Of a stretch of 64,000 nucleotides of DNA, positions 8,019 to 18,157 are shown one piece after another. The stretch comes from Phyllobacterium sp. T1293 (GTDB taxonomy: Bacteria > Pseudomonadota > Alphaproteobacteria > Rhizobiales > Rhizobiaceae): assembly GCF_020731415.2 (NCBI RefSeq), contig NZ_CP088273.1, forward strand, positions 3,596,001-3,660,000, written 5' to 3'. The notes under the pieces are model-generated. The model did not search any database. It saw only the letters and a program-made list of their open reading frames with translations, and was not told the DNA's origin. A program made the position numbers and the translations under genes. Within the stretch, counting starts at the first letter, position 1, and each line of letters starts with the position of its first letter.

Positions 8019-10559
8019 TCAATCGAATTTAAGCAGACGTTCCAGATAGTCCTTTTCCATCTGCGGACTGAGCGCATTGCCGAGCCTTTGGCGGATTGCA
8101 TCAAGGATCTGCTTGGCGCGCTGGATATCGGCTTCGCCGGGGAGCATGGGCCTGTCAACATCGGAATAGGAACTGGTGCCGTCCTTGCCCTGCGGGCGTC
8201 CGAGGGGATCGAGCCCGCCTTGCTCGCCTTTGCCCTTGCCCGTCTGCCCCATGGCCTGCATCTGCTTCATCATGTCCTGACCGCCCTTGCGCAGGGAATC
8301 AAGCGCGTTGCTCTGCTGGTCAAGTGCCTGTCCACTGTCCGCATCGCCGAGTGATTTTTTGGCCTCGCCCATGGATTTCCCGGCCTCGCCGAAATCCTTG
8401 TTGGGCGTAATGCCCTGACCATTCAGGTCATCCATCAGCTGCTGAAGGTCCGACTGAAGCTTGCCCTGACCTTCCTGCAAGCCCTTGAGTGCCTTGGCAA
8501 TCTCTTCCTCGGACATCTGGCCCTGCTGGCCATCCTGCCCCATCTGGCCATTGTCCTGCATCATGCCGTTCTGGCGCTGCTGTTCCAGCCGGTGCGTCTC
8601 ATTCATTGTTTGCTGCTGGCGTCGCATCAGGTCGCCGAGCTTGTTCATCTGCTGCTTCATTGAATCGCCCTGGCCATCTTTGCCCTGAGCCTGACGCATC
8701 TGCAGATTGTTCAGCATGTCATTGAGCTGCTCCAGCAATTGCTGGGCCTGTTCCTTTGATCCCTGTTTGGCCAGTTCCTCGATCTGCTTGAGAATGCGGT
8801 CAATATCCTCCTGCCGCAATTCGCGCGCATTGGGATCAGCCTGCGCCATCTTCGGGTTACGCTGCGCCTGCTGGGCAAGCTCGCGCATATATTTGTTCAT
8901 GGCCTTGCGCAGATCGGCCATGCGCTTTTCGATCTCCTCGGGGCTGGCATTCTGCTCGATCGCCTGCCGCAATGCTTCCTGAGCCTCGCGCAGGCTGCGT
9001 TCCGCTTCGGAGAGCGCTCCATCTTCAATACCGCGTGCCACCTGCCACATATAGGCAACGACATCGCGCAACTGATCATCGCTGCGGGCAATGTTCAAAC
9101 GCGAGCGGATGCTGCGCAGGGCCAGATAATGGGTCGGGTTCTTGATGGTTTCCTCAGGCCAGAGGGTGATGGCATCCAGCATGTTGAGCACATCAGTCCT
9201 GGTATTGGCATTGAGGGCAAGAACACGCCGTTGCTCGACAACTGCGCGGGCCAGCGGATTGGAGAATGGCCGCTCCGGCATGACCCAGGTTCTGGTTTCG
9301 CTTCTGGCTTCCTGCTTGGCATCATCAACTGCAAGAAGGGTTATACGGATTTCCGATCCGGCCCAGACATGCTCGGTGAGGTCCTTGGTGGTCTTGGTGT
9401 CGCCGCCTTGCGCGCCGCGTTTTGGAAGGCTGAGCGGTATTTCAGGGGCGGCATAAAGCGGCCGCGCATCCTTGGCGGGTGGCGCGATCTGTTCGACCTT
9501 CGCCTGCGCACTGGCAGCGCCGTAATCGTCCTTGATCTCGTATGTCAGCTCCATCGTGCCATTGACGGCGCTTGATGGTTCCTTGGTAAAGTGGATCGTT
9601 GGCGGCTGATCCGGCAGAACTGTAAATGCCCATTCGGAATCGACATTGCTGCTGTCAGTCAGCTTGATGGCGGTGTTCGTCTCAAGTGCCACTTCGAAAT
9701 TGCGCGGCTGATCCTTGGCAGCTGTGGCCTCTTCCGGCTTTGCCGCGTCCTTGACGGCGACCTCGGTGGGCTTGCCATCAGGCAGGGTCTTCGTGACTTT
9801 CTCCGAGCCGGTGCCGCCGATAATACGAATAACCAGCGTGCTGTTCTGCGGAACAGTGAACTGCTTTTCCTGATTGTTGGCAGCCGAGGTGAGAAAAACC
9901 GGCGGGCGGCCCGTATAGCGCGGCGGCGTAACCCAGGCATCAATGCGAGGCGGCAGGGCGTTGCTGGCGCTGTGGCTTTTGAATGCATCGCTGAGGCGTC
10001 CACCGAGCGGACCACCGGAAAAAGCGAAGGCGATAACGAGGAGCAATCCGACGACAGCCCGCAGGCCCCAAGGGTCGATTTCCGGAATATTCGTGCGTGG
10101 CAGGCCGCTTCTCAGACCTTTGATGCGCTCCGCCATACGCTTGCGGTGCTCGTCCCACAAGGCTTGCGCGAACGGATCATCCTTGCTCGTGGCTATCGTT
10201 TCCGACTGGACGGCAATGGGCTGGTGATCAAGTGTGTTGACGTCTTCGAGATGACGGCTGACTTCCGCATGATCAGGCAGGCGGAATTTCAGCAGGATAT
10301 AGAGGCAGACCGGCAATGAGAGCACGAACAGCGCCAGCAATCCAAGCCGCGCCAGATCGGGCAGGCTGCGGAAAATGCCGAACCAGGCAAAGATCACGAA
10401 CAATGCAATGACGAGCAGTGTCGGCAGCACCAGCGGCCAGAGCCGTTCAAAGGCGATGGTCAGCCACGCGGACAAGCGAAGGCGATCGATATTCTTGAAA
10501 ATATCGAACCTGACCCTTTCAGCGTCCCGTTGGTCCGGGTGTTGACCGGTCATCCTCAC
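8019..10559 (-). CDS. TIGR02302 / DUF4175 family membrane protein
   Basis: This 846-residue protein belongs to the large alphaproteobacterial TIGR02302/DUF4175 family of unknown function. Two membrane helices lie near the N-terminus (about residues 42-95) and another near 165-190. A beta-rich periplasmic part follows (about 200-430), then a long helical C-terminus extremely rich in Gln, Met, Gly and Lys (about 540-800) that is probably coiled-coil or disordered. An envelope role is plausible from topology only. It lies downstream of lysA on the same strand with about 120 bp between. Confidence 0.85.
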   Translation of the reverse strand: MRMTGQHPDQRDAERVRFDIFKNIDRLRLSAWLTIAFERLWPLVLPTLLVIALFVIFAWFGIFRSLPDLARLGLLALFVLSLPVCLYILLKFRLPDHAEVSRHLEDVNTLDHQPIAVQSETIATSKDDPFAQALWDEHRKRMAERIKGLRSGLPRTNIPEIDPWGLRAVVGLLLVIAFAFSGGPLGGRLSDAFKSHSASNALPPRIDAWVTPPRYTGRPPVFLTSAANNQEKQFTVPQNSTLVIRIIGGTGSEKVTKTLPDGKPTEVAVKDAAKPEEATAAKDQPRNFEVALETNTAIKLTDSSNVDSEWAFTVLPDQPPTIHFTKEPSSAVNGTMELTYEIKDDYGAASAQAKVEQIAPPAKDARPLYAAPEIPLSLPKRGAQGGDTKTTKDLTEHVWAGSEIRITLLAVDDAKQEARSETRTWVMPERPFSNPLARAVVEQRRVLALNANTRTDVLNMLDAITLWPEETIKNPTHYLALRSIRSRLNIARSDDQLRDVVAYMWQVARGIEDGALSEAERSLREAQEALRQAIEQNASPEEIEKRMADLRKAMNKYMRELAQQAQRNPKMAQADPNARELRQEDIDRILKQIEELAKQGSKEQAQQLLEQLNDMLNNLQMRQAQGKDGQGDSMKQQMNKLGDLMRRQQQTMNETHRLEQQRQNGMMQDNGQMGQDGQQGQMSEEEIAKALKGLQEGQGKLQSDLQQLMDDLNGQGITPNKDFGEAGKSMGEAKKSLGDADSGQALDQQSNALDSLRKGGQDMMKQMQAMGQTGKGKGEQGGLDPLGRPQGKDGTSSYSDVDRPMLPGEADIQRAKQILDAIRQRLGNALSPQMEKDYLERLLKFD

Positions 10560-10682
10560 TCCATCTCGTCAACTGCATGAATCTTTATGACGCGTCGACT
10601 TAACCTTGAGAATACCACTCATCGTGGCAAAGGCGAGGCCTTGGCGCAAAAAGCTGTTCACCGTTGTGTGTATGCCGATGCT

Positions 10683-11948
10683 CTAAAGCCAGTCGGGTAT
10701 CGAATCGAGGCCGATCAGTTCTTCGTAGCTCGTGCGCGGGCGCACAACATGGAACTGATCGCCGTTCACAAGCACTTCGGGAACGAGCAGCCGGGTATTG
10801 TACGTGCCTGCCTGAACCGCGCCATAGGCTCCAGCCGTGCCGATGGCGATCAAGTCGCCCGGCGCTGGACGCGGAAGGTCGCGGTCAAGCCCGATATAAT
10901 CGCCAGTCTCGCAAACGGGGCCGACCACATCACCGCGAATGCGTGGGTGGCTTGGCGTTGCTTCCTTGACCGGGCGGATCGCGTGGAACGCGTCATAGAG
11001 TGTTGGCCGGATAAGGTCATTCATCGCCGCATCGACAATGATGAAATTACGCGCGTCACCCTCTTTGACGAAAATGACTTCGCTGACCAGAATACCCGCA
11101 TTGCCGACGATCAGGCGTCCCGGTTCAAAAATGGTCTTCAGCCCCAGCGGCTTGATGTGCTTGGTAACGATGGCCGCATAGGCATCGGGCAGGGGTGGCG
11201 GGTTGTTGTCGAAGTGGTAGGGAATGCCGAGGCCGCCGCCGAGATCGACATGGTTGATATCATGGCCGTCGGCTTTGAGATCGCCGACCAACTGTGCGAG
11301 CAGGGCAAAGGCATCGTCAAACGGTTCCAGATCGGTGATCTGGCTGCCGATATGCATATCAACCCCCCGGACCTTGAGACCGGGCAGCTTTGCCGCATGG
11401 GCATAGACGGAACGCGCTTTGGCCAAGGGAATGCCGAACTTGTTCTCGGACTTACCCGTCGAAATCTTCTTATGCGTCTTGGCGTCCACATCGGGATTGA
11501 TGCGCAGCGACACCGGCGCGATCTTTCCTGCCGCGACGGCCCGGCTTGAAAGGAGTTCCAGCTCCGGCTCGGATTCCACATTGAAACAGTGAATCCCCGC
11601 GCTGAGCGCAAAGTCCATTTCGCCTGGCTTCTTGCCAACGCCCGAGAAGACGATCTTGCTGGCTGGAATGCCCGCTGCCAGCGCGCGGCGCATTTCGCCT
11701 TCCGACACCACATCGGCACCGGAGCCGAGACGCGCAAGGGTTTTCAGCACGGCCTGATTGGAATTGGCTTTCAGCGCATAGCAGACCAGCGAATCCATTT
11801 CGGCAAAGGCTGCGGCGAACACCTTGTAGTGCCGCTCGATGGTTGCCGTCGAATAGCAATAGAAGGGGGTGCCGACCGCCTTGGCGATATCGGGAATACT
11901 GACGTTCTCGGCATGGAGAACGCCGTCCTTATAATCGAAATGGTTCAC
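10683..11948 (-). CDS. lysA: Diaminopimelate decarboxylase
   Basis: LysA catalyses the last step of lysine synthesis, decarboxylating meso-diaminopimelate in a PLP-dependent reaction. The 421 residues show the PLP lysine in CYALKANSNQ (Lys60), the glycine-rich HVDLGGGLGIPY segment, and the C-terminal substrate and cofactor residues in GPVCETGDYIGLDR and GAYGAVQAGTYN. It follows lptM by 11 bp, in the lptM-lysA order common to proteobacteria, and argH lies just upstream on the same strand. Confidence 0.96.
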   Translation of the reverse strand: MNHFDYKDGVLHAENVSIPDIAKAVGTPFYCYSTATIERHYKVFAAAFAEMDSLVCYALKANSNQAVLKTLARLGSGADVVSEGEMRRALAAGIPASKIVFSGVGKKPGEMDFALSAGIHCFNVESEPELELLSSRAVAAGKIAPVSLRINPDVDAKTHKKISTGKSENKFGIPLAKARSVYAHAAKLPGLKVRGVDMHIGSQITDLEPFDDAFALLAQLVGDLKADGHDINHVDLGGGLGIPYHFDNNPPPLPDAYAAIVTKHIKPLGLKTIFEPGRLIVGNAGILVSEVIFVKEGDARNFIIVDAAMNDLIRPTLYDAFHAIRPVKEATPSHPRIRGDVVGPVCETGDYIGLDRDLPRPAPGDLIAIGTAGAYGAVQAGTYNTRLLVPEVLVNGDQFHVVRPRTSYEELIGLDSIPDWL

Positions 11949-11959
11949 GAAAAATCAGC

Positions 11960-12148
11960 CTAGATTATCGAGTCGAGGAAAAAGCGCTTGTCTTCAACAG
12001 GTGGTTTGGCAGGTTTGGGCTCGCCCGGTGCCGGTGCAGTCACCGATGCTGGCGGCAGTTCAAGCGGGCCCTTGCGGCCACAGGCCGATACCGCGCTTAC
12101 GATTGCAACCGCCATCAGAATTGTCGTGAGGTAAGAACGGCTTCTCAT
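11960..12148 (-). CDS. lptM: LptM-like small lipoprotein
   Basis: This 62-residue lipoprotein has a signal peptide ending in the lipobox VSAC (lipidated Cys23) followed by GRKGPLELPP, the signature of LptM (YifL). LptM assists oxidative maturation of the LptD-LptE LPS translocon in enterobacteria. The rest is a Pro/Ala-rich linker. The gene sits between argH and lysA on the same strand, a classic location for this family. The orthology call rests on the GRKGPLELPP motif and context. Confidence 0.87.
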   Translation of the reverse strand: MRSRSYLTTILMAVAIVSAVSACGRKGPLELPPASVTAPAPGEPKPAKPPVEDKRFFLDSII

Positions 12149-12227
12149 AGATTTTGATCCTGTCGTCCGGAAATATGTTGTCCTGTCTAACGTATGGGAA
12201 CGCTATTTGCATCCCCCATCATCAGAC

Positions 12228-13628
12228 TTACGATTTCGTGATGCGTTTTTGCCAGAACTTGATCTGTTTGCGAACCTGTTCCGGAGCCGTGCCACCATAG
12301 GATTTGCGGCTGCGCACGGATTTGTCCACGGTCAGATAGCCAAACACAGCATCGGTGATCCCAGGGTGAATGCCCTTCAAGTCATCAAGCGTCAGTTTGC
12401 CTAGCTCGGCTTTCTTCTGTTCGGCAAGTGCCACGGCACGGCCAGTCACATGATGCGCTTCGCGGAAGGGCAGGCCAAGCTCGCGCACCAGCCAGTCGGC
12501 AAGATCGGTCGCCGTTGAATAACCGGAGCCTGCAGCCTTCTTCATGGCCGCGGTGTTGATGGTCATATCGCCGACCATGCCGGTCATGGCGGCCAGCGCC
12601 AGTTCAAGCGTTTCGGCGGCGTCGAAAACGGCTTCCTTGTCTTCCTGCATGTCCTTGGAATAGGTCAGCGGCAGACCCTTCATGACGGTGAGCAACCCGA
12701 CCAGCGAGCCGGTGATACGGCCTGTTTTGGCGCGCACCAGTTCGGCGGCATCAGGGTTTTTCTTCTGCGGCATAATGGATGAGCCGGTGGAGAAGGAATC
12801 CGACAAGCGCACAAAGCCAAATTGCGGCGTTGACCAGATGACGATTTCTTCGGCCAGACGCGAAAGATGGGTGGCGGCAATCGCCGCCAGCGACAGGAAT
12901 TCCAGCGCATAGTCGCGGTCGGATACGCTGTCGAGCGAGTTGCGGGTCGGCTCGCGAAAGCCAAGTTCCTTTGCCGTCATATGGCGGTCGATGGGAAAGC
13001 CTGTACCGGCGAGGGCGGCAGCACCGAGCGGCGACTCGTCCATACGCTCAATGGCGTCCTTCACCCGGCTCAAATCACGGCCAAACATTTCCACATAGGC
13101 CATGCAGTGATGGCCGAAGGTAACGGGCTGCGCGGTCTGCAAATGGGTAAAGCCGGGCATGAGTGTTGCTGCGTGTTCTTCGGCACGCTTGAGAAACGCT
13201 TCGATGAGCTTTTTCAGTGCGGCCGCTGTCCGCTGCAATTCTTCCTTGACCCAGAGGCGGAAATCCACGGCAACTTGATCATTGCGCGAACGGGCTGTGT
13301 GCAGGCGGCCAGCCGGTGCGCCGATGAGTTCGGCAAGGCGCGACTCGACATTCATGTGAATGTCTTCAAGTTTGCGTGAGAAAACGAACTTTCCGCTCTC
13401 GATTTCTGACAATATCGTGTTCAGGCCCTTTGCGATCTTGTCGTGATCATTAGCTGCGATTATGCCGGTTTTTGCAAGCATGGCAGCATGAGCAAGAGAA
13501 CCGGCGATATCCTGGGCATAGAGTTTCTGGTCAAAACCGATGGAAGCGTTGATTTCTTCCATAATGGCAGCCGGACCCGAGGCAAAACGGCCTCCCCACA
13601 TTTCATTGCTGTTTTTCTTGTCGGACAT
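12228..13628 (-). CDS. argH: Argininosuccinate lyase
   Basis: ArgH cleaves argininosuccinate to arginine and fumarate, the last step of arginine biosynthesis. The 466 residues include the superfamily signature [12 protein letters not shown] with its catalytic serine loop, and the catalytic-histidine region [12 protein letters not shown] / [11 protein letters not shown]. It is the first gene of an argH-lptM-lysA unit and diverges from the TlpA-like gene across only 57 bp. Confidence 0.96.
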   Translation of the reverse strand: MSDKKNSNEMWGGRFASGPAAIMEEINASIGFDQKLYAQDIAGSLAHAAMLAKTGIIAANDHDKIAKGLNTILSEIESGKFVFSRKLEDIHMNVESRLAELIGAPAGRLHTARSRNDQVAVDFRLWVKEELQRTAAALKKLIEAFLKRAEEHAATLMPGFTHLQTAQPVTFGHHCMAYVEMFGRDLSRVKDAIERMDESPLGAAALAGTGFPIDRHMTAKELGFREPTRNSLDSVSDRDYALEFLSLAAIAATHLSRLAEEIVIWSTPQFGFVRLSDSFSTGSSIMPQKKNPDAAELVRAKTGRITGSLVGLLTVMKGLPLTYSKDMQEDKEAVFDAAETLELALAAMTGMVGDMTINTAAMKKAAGSGYSTATDLADWLVRELGLPFREAHHVTGRAVALAEQKKAELGKLTLDDLKGIHPGITDAVFGYLTVDKSVRSRKSYGGTAPEQVRKQIKFWQKRITKS

Positions 13629-13685
13629 TGTAAACCTTGGGTGAGCCTTTGGTGAACCGGGGTGGATAGACGGAAAGTGTAAAAT

Positions 13686-14366
13686 ATGAGCGACGGCAAC
13701 GAACCACAGAAAACCACGTCAGGCGGCAACAGGAAAATCATTCTTCTTGCTGCGCTCGCAGGCATAGTTGCCGGTGCGGTTGGGGTATACGTGATGGAGC
13801 GGCCCTCTGGCAATATTGTTGCCGGAACAAACACCACCGATCAATGCGCTGCAAAGACCGATACAGCCCGGAAAATCGATGCGGCAGCCACTGGCGCCGT
13901 TGCCGCCATGCGCGGCGCCGAGAAGCCGCAATCCATGTCGGCGCTTTCGTTTACCGGTCCCGATGGCAAGCCGATGCGGCTTGCCGACTTCAAGGGCAAG
14001 ACGATCCTCGTCAATCTCTGGGCCACCTGGTGCGCGCCGTGCCGTGAGGAAATGCCTGCGCTTGATGCGCTGCAAACCAAAAAGGGCGGCGATAATTTTC
14101 AGGTCGTGACGATCAATATTGATACGGGCGACGATCAGAAGCCCAAGGGCTTTTTGAGCGATATCGGTGTGAAGTCCCTGACGCTCTACCGCGATCCAAC
14201 CATGGGCGTATTCAATGAGTTGAAGCGCAAGAATCTGGCGTTTGGCTTGCCGGTGACGATGATCGTCGACAAGGAAGGCTGCCAGATCGCCGCGATGAAT
14301 GGCCCTGCACCTTGGGAAAGTGAAGATGCTGCCAAACTGATCGATGCGGCGATATCGGCGCAGTAG
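13686..14366 (+). CDS. tlpA: TlpA-like thiol:disulfide reductase
   Basis: This 226-residue membrane-anchored thioredoxin-fold protein has an N-terminal signal anchor (about residues 17-37), a linker with one extra Cys (54), and a thioredoxin domain with the WCAPC active site at 115-119. A cis-proline follows in GLPVTMIV. TlpA/ResA-type proteins keep periplasmic cysteines reduced, for example in cytochrome oxidase copper-site or cytochrome c assembly. Divergent transcription from argH is the usual rhizobial arrangement. The specific client is not deducible here. Confidence 0.88.
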   Translation: MSDGNEPQKTTSGGNRKIILLAALAGIVAGAVGVYVMERPSGNIVAGTNTTDQCAAKTDTARKIDAAATGAVAAMRGAEKPQSMSALSFTGPDGKPMRLADFKGKTILVNLWATWCAPCREEMPALDALQTKKGGDNFQVVTINIDTGDDQKPKGFLSDIGVKSLTLYRDPTMGVFNELKRKNLAFGLPVTMIVDKEGCQIAAMNGPAPWESEDAAKLIDAAISAQ

Positions 14367-14771
14367 TTCTGTAGAAGCACGAAAGATGGCGGCAGTTGCA
14401 GAACATACCTCCCCATTACCACGCCCGCTTTTGCGTCTGGCTATTGAAAGGTGGGAAAGACGGGCGACCCATAAGGGGAACGCGGAAGTCTTGGTATTGG
14501 TAGTGTAGTCATGCGTTCCCCGGATATTTTCCTGTTTTGTCAAGAAAACAACCGGATCACCCGTCCCGATGACTGGTTTTACCCTTGTGAGATAAAACCT
14601 TTCCCCTGCGGCTGGGTTCTCCCCGCAGATGAAATCACCGATCCTTTCCTGACTTCAGAAGTTTTCCGGAGCATTCCCGCCGGAAAGGACACCATCAGAA
14701 TAAGCGAGGTGGGATGGCGTTGGATAAGTTGGTGTGATTTTTTTGAAAATAGGTGATTGCAGAACCTTTGT
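14367..14771. other. Intergenic stretch with no confident gene
   Basis: Between tlpA and the mosaic repeat there is an 81-codon open frame at 14511-14756 (starting MRSPDIFLF). It has no ribosome-binding site in front and resembles no family I recognise. Third-position composition is only mildly coding-like. I do not call it as a gene. Confidence 0.4.
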
Positions 14772-15060
14772 CGCGCCCTTCGACAAGCTCAGGATGAGGG
14801 AGAGGGAGGGCTGCAAAGACAATCGCCGACGTTGCACAATAGAGCTCCATGCAATCCACCTAACCTCCGTCATCCTCGGGCTTGACCCGAGGACCCACGG
14901 CTAAGGAAGCCAGATAAAACCATCTATTCAGCACTTTTGAATTATGGGTCCTCGGGTCAAGCCCGAGGATGACGGGTGGTGGGGAGAGTTGTAGGAAATC
15001 AAACTCTGCAATCTCTGCGTTTAGCGTTGCATCCTCACTCTCCCTAAGCTTGTCGAACCC
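14772..15060. repeat. Nested palindromic mosaic repeat, copy B
   Basis: The architecture matches copy A. Outer arms (about 14772-14842 and 15003-15060) contain TTCGACAAGCTCAGGATGAGGGA and its complement. Inner arms are a perfect 29-bp inverted repeat (14869-14897 and 14945-14973) with the CCTCGGG hairpin core. The inner arms are identical to those of copy A, while the spacer between them is partly different. No coding function is seen. Confidence 0.8.
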
Positions 15061-15072
15061 CGAACCACAGCG

Positions 15073-15112
15073 GCCTTCACCCCCGGTAGTCCGACAGGAC
15101 AGAGGGGGGTGA
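15073..15112. repeat. Half copy of second palindromic family
   Basis: The sequence TCCGACAGGACAGAGGGG at about 15090-15107 matches the right arm of the complete palindromic element at 27518-27677. Its partner arm is absent here, so this looks like a truncated copy joined to mosaic repeat B. Confidence 0.65.
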
Positions 15113-15196
15113 TCACATGTTGCCGTTGCGGACCGCAGTTCCTGTTGTATCGATATGGTCAGCGTGTCGAACCACGCAAAATCTTCATGCAAAACA

Positions 15197-15229
15197 AAAC
15201 CCGCCGGGATTTTCATCCACGGCGGGTTT
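15197..15229 (-). terminator. Rho-independent terminator of the DEAD-box gene
   Basis: A 9-bp stem AAACCCGCC (15197-15205) pairs with GGCGGGTTT (15221-15229) across a 15-nt loop. Read on the minus strand it is followed by TTGTTTTG. It lies 27 bp after the helicase stop codon. Confidence 0.7.
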
Positions 15230-15255
15230 GTATTCATCACATCTGGGCGGCCTGA

Positions 15256-17214
15256 TTATTCAGCCTGACCGGCAGCAGCCTTGCGGGCTTTTTTGGCTTT
15301 GTATTTGTCAAAGCCGGAGGGTTCGCCGGGCTTGCGTTCCTTTGGGGCCTTCTTGACCTTTTCAGGCTTTTCCGTGGTCCAGCCTTCCGGCTTGGCTTTG
15401 GCTGGCTTGGCAGCCCAATCGGCTTTTGGCTTGTCGTCATAGGAACGGGGACGATCATCGCGGGCGCGGGCCGGTTTGCGGTCGTCCCATTCACGCTTCT
15501 CGGCAAAGTTCTTCTTCGGCTTGAAATCGCTGCGTGGGGAGGATGATCCTGCGCCCTCGCTGCGGGTGATGTTCACGCCCTTTTCGCCGGTGCCATACTG
15601 CTTGATCCGGGCCAGAAATGCATCGGCCTTGCTGGCGGTGATTTCGAAGCGGGTTTCAGTCTCAAGAATCTTGATCGAGCCGACATCAGTCTTGGTGATA
15701 TCGCCAGCCTTGCAGATCAGTGGAAGCAGCCAACGCGGCTCGGCACGCTGTTTGCGGCCTACGCTGAGCGAGAACCAGGCGCCGCTTTCAAACTGTTCAA
15801 AACGGTCCGAACGGGGAGCACGGTCGCCGCGATCATTACGATCACCGCGGCCCGGACGGTCGTCATAGCTTCCCTTGCGGATCGGCTCGAGGACGTGGGC
15901 TGGTGTGTTCGACAGTTCTTCCGGCGCAGGCCGTGCAGCCATTTGCTGACGCATATAGGCGGCGGCGATCTGTTCTGGCGAATGCAGCGCGAGCAATTCG
16001 CGGACATGATCGCCTTCCTCTTCGGTCATGACTTCGGTCAGTGACGCGTCGTTGAGGATACGGTCATAATTGCGCTTGTTGATGGCGGCAGCGTCCGGCG
16101 GCGGCACCATAGTGGTGCTGAGCTTGGCCATCTGCAGCAGGCGCTCGGCGGAGCGGCGGCGCGATGCCGGTACGATCAAAACGCAGATGCCCTTGCGGCC
16201 CGCGCGTCCCGTACGGCCACTGCGGTGCAGCAGTGTATCGGGGTTGGTTGGCAGGTCGGCGTGGATAACGAGGTCGAGATTGGGCAGATCGATACCGCGG
16301 GCGGCAACGTCGGTGGCAACGCAAACGCGGGCACGACCATCGCGCATGGCCTGCAGCGCATTGGTGCGCTCGGCCTGGCTGAGTTCGCCTGAGAGCGAAA
16401 CAACGGAGAAACCGCGATTTGACAGGCGGCTGGTCAGGTGCTTGACCGCTTCACGGGTCGAGCCGAACACGATGGTGTTCTGTGCATCATAGAAAAGCAA
16501 CGCATTGATGATCGCATTTTCGCGTTCGCGCGGGGCGACCGGCATGATGTGATATTCAATATCGCTGTGCTGGGACTTTTCGCTTGTGGCTGTGATGCGC
16601 AGTGCATCGTTCTGGAACTGTTTTGCCAACTGGGCAATGGGTTTGGGGACCGTCGCCGAGAACATCAGCGTGCGGCGATCTTTTGGTGCTTCGCCGAGAA
16701 TAAATTCAAGGTCTTCACGGAAACCAAGGTCGAGCATCTCGTCGGCTTCGTCGAGAACGACGGCGCGCAGTTCGGTCATATCGAGCGAACCGCGAGTGAT
16801 ATGGTCGCGCAAACGGCCCGGCGTGCCGACGACGATATGGGCGCCGCCCTGCAATGCACGGCGTTCCTTGGTCATGTCCATGCCACCGACGCAGGAGGCA
16901 ATGCGCGCGCCTGTCTTTTCGTAGAGCCATTCCAGCTCGCGGCGTACCTGCAAAGCAAGCTCGCGGGTCGGGGCAATGACCAGCGCATAGGGTGCGCCAA
17001 TAGAGGTAAAGCGGTCTTCGCCTTCAAGCAGCGTCGGTGCAATGGCAATACCGAATGCCACTGTCTTGCCTGAGCCTGTCTGGGCGGAAACGAGAAGGTC
17101 GGCACCATCTGCTTCCGGAGCAAGCACAGCGGTCTGCACGGGCGTCAGGGTCTCGTAACCACGGGCTGCCAATGCACCGGACAGCGCCGGGGCGATAGAA
17201 TCGAAAATAGTCAT
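15256..17214 (-). CDS. DEAD-box RNA helicase with DbpA RNA-binding domain
   Basis: This is a 652-residue ATP-dependent RNA helicase. Motif I is AQTGSGKT (44-51), motif II DEAD (155-158), motif III SAT, and motif VI HRSGRTGRAGRKG. After the two RecA domains comes a DbpA/CsdA-type RNA-binding domain (about 500-570: GAWFSLSVGRKQRAEPRWLL...), then a basic Lys/Arg/Asp-rich disordered tail. Such proteins act in ribosome assembly or cold-adapted RNA remodelling. The start at 17214 (MTIFDSIAPAL) is chosen over the open extension to 17283, which is not family-like. Confidence 0.92.
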   Translation of the reverse strand: MTIFDSIAPALSGALAARGYETLTPVQTAVLAPEADGADLLVSAQTGSGKTVAFGIAIAPTLLEGEDRFTSIGAPYALVIAPTRELALQVRRELEWLYEKTGARIASCVGGMDMTKERRALQGGAHIVVGTPGRLRDHITRGSLDMTELRAVVLDEADEMLDLGFREDLEFILGEAPKDRRTLMFSATVPKPIAQLAKQFQNDALRITATSEKSQHSDIEYHIMPVAPRERENAIINALLFYDAQNTIVFGSTREAVKHLTSRLSNRGFSVVSLSGELSQAERTNALQAMRDGRARVCVATDVAARGIDLPNLDLVIHADLPTNPDTLLHRSGRTGRAGRKGICVLIVPASRRRSAERLLQMAKLSTTMVPPPDAAAINKRNYDRILNDASLTEVMTEEEGDHVRELLALHSPEQIAAAYMRQQMAARPAPEELSNTPAHVLEPIRKGSYDDRPGRGDRNDRGDRAPRSDRFEQFESGAWFSLSVGRKQRAEPRWLLPLICKAGDITKTDVGSIKILETETRFEITASKADAFLARIKQYGTGEKGVNITRSEGAGSSSPRSDFKPKKNFAEKREWDDRKPARARDDRPRSYDDKPKADWAAKPAKAKPEGWTTEKPEKVKKAPKERKPGEPSGFDKYKAKKARKAAAGQAE

Positions 17215-17283
17215 TAATGAACTTTCAAGTACGTGTTTGGGCTGGTGTTTTCGGCTCGGCATATGTTGAGGCACGAGCGGCAC

Positions 17284-17410
17284 GCATATAGCTTTGTTGC
17301 GCTCTCGTAGAGGTTGCGGGGCATTTCGTCAATGGCAGCGACGCATAGCTCGGTTGCAATTGAGCGGGAACGGGGGTGTTGCGGGGGCGATTATGGGAGT
17401 TATTTAGTGG
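17284..17410. other. Intergenic leader upstream of the helicase gene
   Basis: This stretch between the helicase gene and repeat C has no convincing open frame. It presumably holds the helicase promoter; I cannot assign -35/-10 boxes confidently. Confidence 0.3.
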
Positions 17411-17670
17411 GTAGGTGGGTGGTTCGTGGTTCGTGGTTCGACAGGCTCACCATGAGGGAGATGGGTGATGCAATCGCTAATCGCCAACTTCGCAGAATTT
17501 GGTTCCTTACAAACCCCACCGTCATCCTCGGGCTTGACCCGAGGACCCACGGCTAAAGAAAACAAACGAACATGGATACTGGGCGCTTTTAAATTATGGG
17601 TCCTCGGGTCAAGCCCGAGGATGACGGGGAGAGGTATCTTCGTCGTGGTTGTTTTGAACCACGAACCACG
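17411..17670. repeat. Nested palindromic mosaic repeat, copy C
   Basis: The left outer arm (about 17420-17500) begins with tandem GGTTCGT heptamers and continues CGACAGGCTCACCATGAGGGAG. The inner perfect 29-bp inverted repeat lies at 17521-17549 and 17597-17625. The right outer arm is shortened to about 17641-17670 (GAACCACGAACCACG). It fills the space between the helicase and yaiI genes. Confidence 0.82.
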
Positions 17671-17678
17671 CACAATAC

Positions 17679-18155
17679 CTAAACAGCAAATCCCGCGCGT
17701 TTCAGGCGGACGATGGCAAGATCAAGCGCGGAAAGAAAAGCGGATCGATCCTTTGGCGAAAAGGGGCGTGGGCCTCCGGTGATCTGTCCGGCGGAGCGTA
17801 ACTCGTCCATCAGGTTGCGGGTGGCCAATGTGTTGCCGATGGATGCCTCGGTGAAGGCGCGGCCCGTGGGGGAAATGGCATCGGCCCCCGCTTTGACGCA
17901 GCGGCTGGCGAGCGGAATGTCTGCCGTCACCACCACATCGCCGCGCGAGACACGTTCGGCAATCCAGTCATCAGCGGCATCAAAGCCATCGCTGACGATA
18001 ACGCGCTCGATCATCGGATTGCGCGGGATGGTCATGAAGGAATTGGAGACGACGAAGACCTTGACGCCATAGCGCTCGGCAACGCGGTAAATCTCCGCTT
18101 TAACAGGGCAGGCATCGGCGTCGACATAGATGGTGATGGTTTTCTGATCGTTCAT
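17679..18155 (-). CDS. YaiI/YqxD family protein (DUF188)
   Basis: This 158-residue protein of the YaiI/YqxD (DUF188) family has a PIN-like fold. Family motifs visible are [20 protein letters not shown] at the N-terminus, VVTADIPLA in the middle and [14 protein letters not shown] near the C-terminus. The conserved acidic residues suggest a nuclease-like active site, but no function is established. I start at the ATG at 18155 (MNDQKT); the longer open frame to 18410 is antisense-like and overlaps exoD. The exoD stop is 2 bp upstream, so the genes are co-transcribed. Confidence 0.88.
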   Translation of the reverse strand: MNDQKTITIYVDADACPVKAEIYRVAERYGVKVFVVSNSFMTIPRNPMIERVIVSDGFDAADDWIAERVSRGDVVVTADIPLASRCVKAGADAISPTGRAFTEASIGNTLATRNLMDELRSAGQITGGPRPFSPKDRSAFLSALDLAIVRLKRAGFAV

Positions 18156-18157
18156 GC

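Noticed and set aside
10587-11549. 320-codon plus-strand frame opposite lysA
   Set aside because: Antisense shadow of lysA with no family resemblance and no ribosome-binding site of its own.
14511-14756. 81-codon open frame between tlpA and repeat B
   Set aside because: No ribosome-binding site, no recognised family, next to repeat sequence; not enough support.
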